Assembly (NCBI RefSeq): GCF_000515415.1
Contig: NZ_KI911783.1
Coordinates: forward strand, 3,648,392 to 3,712,391
Source: Bradyrhizobium sp. WSM1417
GTDB taxonomy: Bacteria > Pseudomonadota > Alphaproteobacteria > Rhizobiales > Xanthobacteraceae
Reading direction: 5' to 3'
DNA length: 64,000 bases
The position numbers and the translations under genes were made by a program. Positions 61,812 through 64,000 of this stretch are shown piece after piece. The notes under the pieces were generated by a model. The model had not been told where the DNA came from. It did no database searches and worked only from the letters and a program-made list of their open reading frames with translations. How positions within the stretch are numbered: the stretch's first letter is position 1; the number at the start of each line of letters is the position of its first letter.

Positions 61812-62711
61812 ATGAAAAGAAACATCTGGGCCATGGTCGGCGCCTGCCTTCTTGCATTTCGTTTCGGTCCCGTCCCCGCATACGCGCAAGACGCCGAATG
61901 GCAGAAGGTGGACGAGACATTGGGGCGCAAGCCCGCCATCTCGGACGACGTCCGCCGCTACGGTTTTCCCCGTAGCGATCTCTCCGTGACTCTGGACGGG
62001 ATTTCGATCAGGCCGGCGCTGGCGCTGGGCGGTTGGCTTGCGTTCAAGCCTGCGCATGGCGGTGCCATGGTCATGGGCGACCTCGTGCTGCTCGAGACCG
62101 AGATCAATCCCGTGATGGCGAAGATGATCGCGAGCGGGCTCGAGATCACCGCCGTACACAATCATCTGCTGCGTGCGAGTCCGGCCACGTTCTACATGCA
62201 CATCGCCGGACACGGCGACGCCGTCAAACTGGCCTTGGCGATCCATGATGGGCTTGCCGAAAGCAAGACCCCGCTGACGGTCACGGCGCCGGCGAGCCCG
62301 CCGCCCGCCATCGACCTCGACACCGCGAAGCTCGACCAGATCATCGGAGTGAACGGGAAAGCGAACGGCGGCGTCTACCAGTTCAACGTGAAGCGGCGCG
62401 ATCCGATCACGCAAGACGGCATGTTGCTGACGCCCGTCGCCGCGATGGGCGTCGCGATCGCCATCAATTTCCAGCCAACGGGCGCGGGGAGGGCGGCCAT
62501 CACCGGCGACTTCGTGCTGACCAGCGACGAGGTGAACCCCGTCATCCTGGCGCTTCGGACCCACGGCATCGAGGTAACGGCGCTGCACAGCCACATGCTG
62601 GACGAACAGCCGCGGCTCTTCTTCATGCACTTCTGGGCCAATGACGATGCCGTCAAGCTCGCCGAGGGCCTCCGCGCAGCGCTCGACAAGACGGCGAGCA
62701 CGAAGGGCTGA
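61812..62711 (+). CDS. Exported DUF1259 (LppY/LpqO-like) protein
   Basis: A protein of 299 residues from MKRNIWAMVGACLL, with AGGAG upstream and a signal peptide ending AYA. The mature part is a tandem duplication of about 120 residues: MGDLVLLETEINPVMAKM and TGDFVLTSDEVNPVILAL align, as do AVHNHLLRASPATFYMHIAG and ALHSHMLDEQPRLFFMHFWA. Each half has three His (HxH and a later MH), a possible metal site. DUF1259 has no known function; the founding LpqO/LppY are mycobacterial lipoproteins. It stands between the PepSY-like and DUF1080-like genes. Confidence 0.85.
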   Translation: MKRNIWAMVGACLLAFRFGPVPAYAQDAEWQKVDETLGRKPAISDDVRRYGFPRSDLSVTLDGISIRPALALGGWLAFKPAHGGAMVMGDLVLLETEINPVMAKMIASGLEITAVHNHLLRASPATFYMHIAGHGDAVKLALAIHDGLAESKTPLTVTAPASPPPAIDLDTAKLDQIIGVNGKANGGVYQFNVKRRDPITQDGMLLTPVAAMGVAIAINFQPTGAGRAAITGDFVLTSDEVNPVILALRTHGIEVTALHSHMLDEQPRLFFMHFWANDDAVKLAEGLRAALDKTASTKG

Positions 62712-62714
62712 TGC

Positions 62715-62774
62715 ATGGACAAGCTCATGAACAAGCTCATGAACAAGCTCTTGGACAAGCTCATGGGCAAGCTT
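62715..62774 (+). repeat. Five tandem 12-bp repeats, each with a start codon
   Basis: The unit is ATGAACAAGCTC, with copies at 62715, 62727, 62739, 62751 (TTG in place of ATG) and 62763 (ATGGGCAAGCTT). All are in frame with the DUF1080-like gene. Changes are one or two bases per copy. Confidence 0.95.
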
Positions 62775-63410
62775 GCGCTGGCATGCATGCTGGCTTTGTT
62801 AATGGGAGGGAACGCCATGGCCGAGACCTTGAATTTCGACAACACTGCTGCCGGAACTTCGCCCGACGGGTGGACTTTGACGATGACCGGCAAGGGACAG
62901 CCGAAATGGACCGTGGAGGCCGAGTCCACAGCGCCAAGCAAGCGGAACGTTCTCAAGCAATCCGGCCGCGCAACTTTTCCCCTCGCTATCAAACGCGATA
63001 CGTCCATCCGTGACGGCTTCGTCGAGGTGAAATTCAAGGCCGTCGCAGGCTCGGAGGACCGCGCGGCGGGAGTCATCTGGCGTGCGAAGGATGCCGACAA
63101 TTACTACGTGGTCCGGGCGAACGCGCTGGAGGACAATGTCGTGCTGTACAAGACGGTCGATGGCGTTCGAACATCACTGGAGATCGTGGGTCGCAGAGGC
63201 GGCTATGGCGTCAGCGCGCCGGTGTCATCCGGGCAATGGCACCTGCTGCGCTGCGACTTCGCGGGACGTCGGTTCAAGGTGAGCTATGACGGCAAGCAAT
63301 TGTTCGAGGTGGAAGACGCCACCATTGCGGACGCGGGCATGATCGGCCTGTGGACCAAGGCAGATAGCGTGACCCTGTTCGACGATCTGACATATGGTGA
63401 GATCAAATAG
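62715..63410 (+). CDS. Exported DUF1080-like lectin-fold protein
   Basis: A protein of 231 residues. The N-terminus is unusual: five tetrapeptide units of the type M-D/N/G-K-L come before the hydrophobic core (ALACMLALLMGGNAMA), because the DNA has five 12-bp repeats. The mature part has a beta-sandwich of the concanavalin-like/3-keto-disaccharide hydrolase (DUF1080) type, with RDTSIRDGFVEVKFKAV, AGVIWRAKDADNYYVVRANA and GQWHLLRCDFAGRRFKVSYD. Such domains bind or cleave glycans. The true start may be any of the repeats; the last is MGKLALACML at 62763. It follows the DUF1259 gene by three bases. Confidence 0.82.
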   Translation: MDKLMNKLMNKLLDKLMGKLALACMLALLMGGNAMAETLNFDNTAAGTSPDGWTLTMTGKGQPKWTVEAESTAPSKRNVLKQSGRATFPLAIKRDTSIRDGFVEVKFKAVAGSEDRAAGVIWRAKDADNYYVVRANALEDNVVLYKTVDGVRTSLEIVGRRGGYGVSAPVSSGQWHLLRCDFAGRRFKVSYDGKQLFEVEDATIADAGMIGLWTKADSVTLFDDLTYGEIK

Positions 63411-63439
63411 GCGTTTGGTCACCTATGCCGGAGATTGTC

Positions 63440-63940
63440 ATGAACGTTCGATGCCTGTCGGTCGCGACGGCCCTGCTGATTGCGTCCATCTACCCGGTAC
63501 GGGCGGAGGAAAGCTTGGTCGCCTACAAATCGCTCGGTCCCGAACTGGCGCTCGATCTTGCGCGCGCTGCGTTGGCGAACTGCCGGACCCGCGGATACCA
63601 GGTTGCAGTTGCCGTGGTCGATCGCTTTGGCGTCACGCAAGTGATGTTGCGCGACCGCTTTGCAGGCCCTCACACGCCCTCGACGGCAGCAGGCAAGGCG
63701 TGGACGGCCGCCTCGTTCAAGACCAGCACGACCGAGCTGAATGCGATCAGCCAGCCGGGCATGATGCAGGCGGGCATTCGCAACCTTCCCGGAGCGGTCG
63801 TCATCGCCGGAGGACTGATCGTCGAAGCCGGCGGCTCCCTGGTCGGAGCGGTCGGCGTGTCCGGCGCGCCGGGCGGCGACGCGGACGAAGCGTGCGCGAA
63901 AGCCGGAATTGACGCCATACGCGACAAGCTGGACTTCTGA
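63440..63940 (+). CDS. Exported GlcG/HbpS-family heme-binding protein
   Basis: A protein of 166 residues. The ATG at 63440 has GGAG six bases upstream; another in-frame ATG lies at 63425. The signal peptide ends VRA. The mature protein has the HbpS/GlcG pattern: LALDLARAALANCRTRGYQV, DRFGVTQVMLRDRFAGPHTPSTAAGKAWTAASF, and PGAVVIAGGLIVEAGGSLVGAVGVSGAPGGDADEACA. Family members bind heme or iron, often in two-component sensing or stress. It closes the four-gene secretome operon; only 60 unremarkable bases remain to the window end. Confidence 0.9.
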   Translation: MNVRCLSVATALLIASIYPVRAEESLVAYKSLGPELALDLARAALANCRTRGYQVAVAVVDRFGVTQVMLRDRFAGPHTPSTAAGKAWTAASFKTSTTELNAISQPGMMQAGIRNLPGAVVIAGGLIVEAGGSLVGAVGVSGAPGGDADEACAKAGIDAIRDKLDF

Positions 63941-64000
63941 GGCGTTGTTCGCGAGCCGGGCGGCCGTCTGATCCACAGGGATGAGCAGACGCGCCGCCTT

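Overview
The window is about 64 kb of GC-rich chromosome from an alphaproteobacterium. It most resembles Bradyrhizobium or a close relative (Bradyrhizobiaceae). The pointers are DUF2336 and DUF5330 proteins, MucR, a TIGR03808-type Tat-exported repeat protein, several tripartite (Tct/Bug) uptake genes, and dispersed palindromes of the CGTCATTGCGAGC type. This is inferred from gene families; no database search was run. I saw no rRNA, tRNA, CRISPR array or prophage.

Layout. 1-6.1 kb: 3' end of a CzcA-type RND pump, a Tat-exported amidohydrolase, a small P-loop kinase, a TolC channel, an enoyl-CoA hydratase and a membrane-anchored protein. 6.3-13.5 kb: two ECF sigma systems (SigF/NrsF type, and sigma/anti-sigma/subtilase) flanking a DUF2336 protein and a diguanylate cyclase, then a possible small RNA. 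13.8-28 kb: a TIGR03808-type repeat protein, then a long minus-strand run of folP-folB-folK, both methylmalonyl-CoA mutase subunits with a GFA gene wedged between them, a DUF3298 protein, tctCBA, meaB and pyroglutamyl peptidase. 28.2-29.5 kb: an intact IS3-family element that split a palindromic repeat. 29.5-46.4 kb: housekeeping and envelope genes (DUF4332, HerA-like ATPase, two glycosyltransferase-like membrane proteins, M20 peptidase, class II aldolase, MucR, SufE, a DivJ/PleC-like histidine kinase, DUF1491, a second DUF2336 protein, a lipoprotein).

46.4-51.8 kb: a catabolic cluster (DUF1185, FAH-family hydrolase, GntR/FCD regulator, zinc-binding-type dehydrogenase, two-domain extradiol-type dioxygenase, Bug binding protein). 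The same 12-bp palindrome lies in both of its promoter regions, which suggests one regulator for the whole set. 51.8-58.6 kb: an arsenic island with arsR-acr3-arsC, arsR-MFS, and divergent arsR-flavoprotein-MFS. 58.6-64 kb: an operon of a Cj0069-type ATP-grasp-like protein with FetA/FetB, and divergent from it four genes for exported proteins (PepSY-like, DUF1259, DUF1080-like, GlcG/HbpS) behind a strong promoter and a long leader.

The strongest leads for something undescribed are: the ECF-sigma locus in which the anti-sigma's outer domain looks like a subtilase prodomain and the next gene is a subtilase; the double-palindrome operators of the catabolic cluster; the Cys-tailed flavoprotein of the arsenic island; the Cj0069-FetAB operon; and the four-gene secretome operon, one member of which starts with five 12-bp repeats each carrying a possible start codon.
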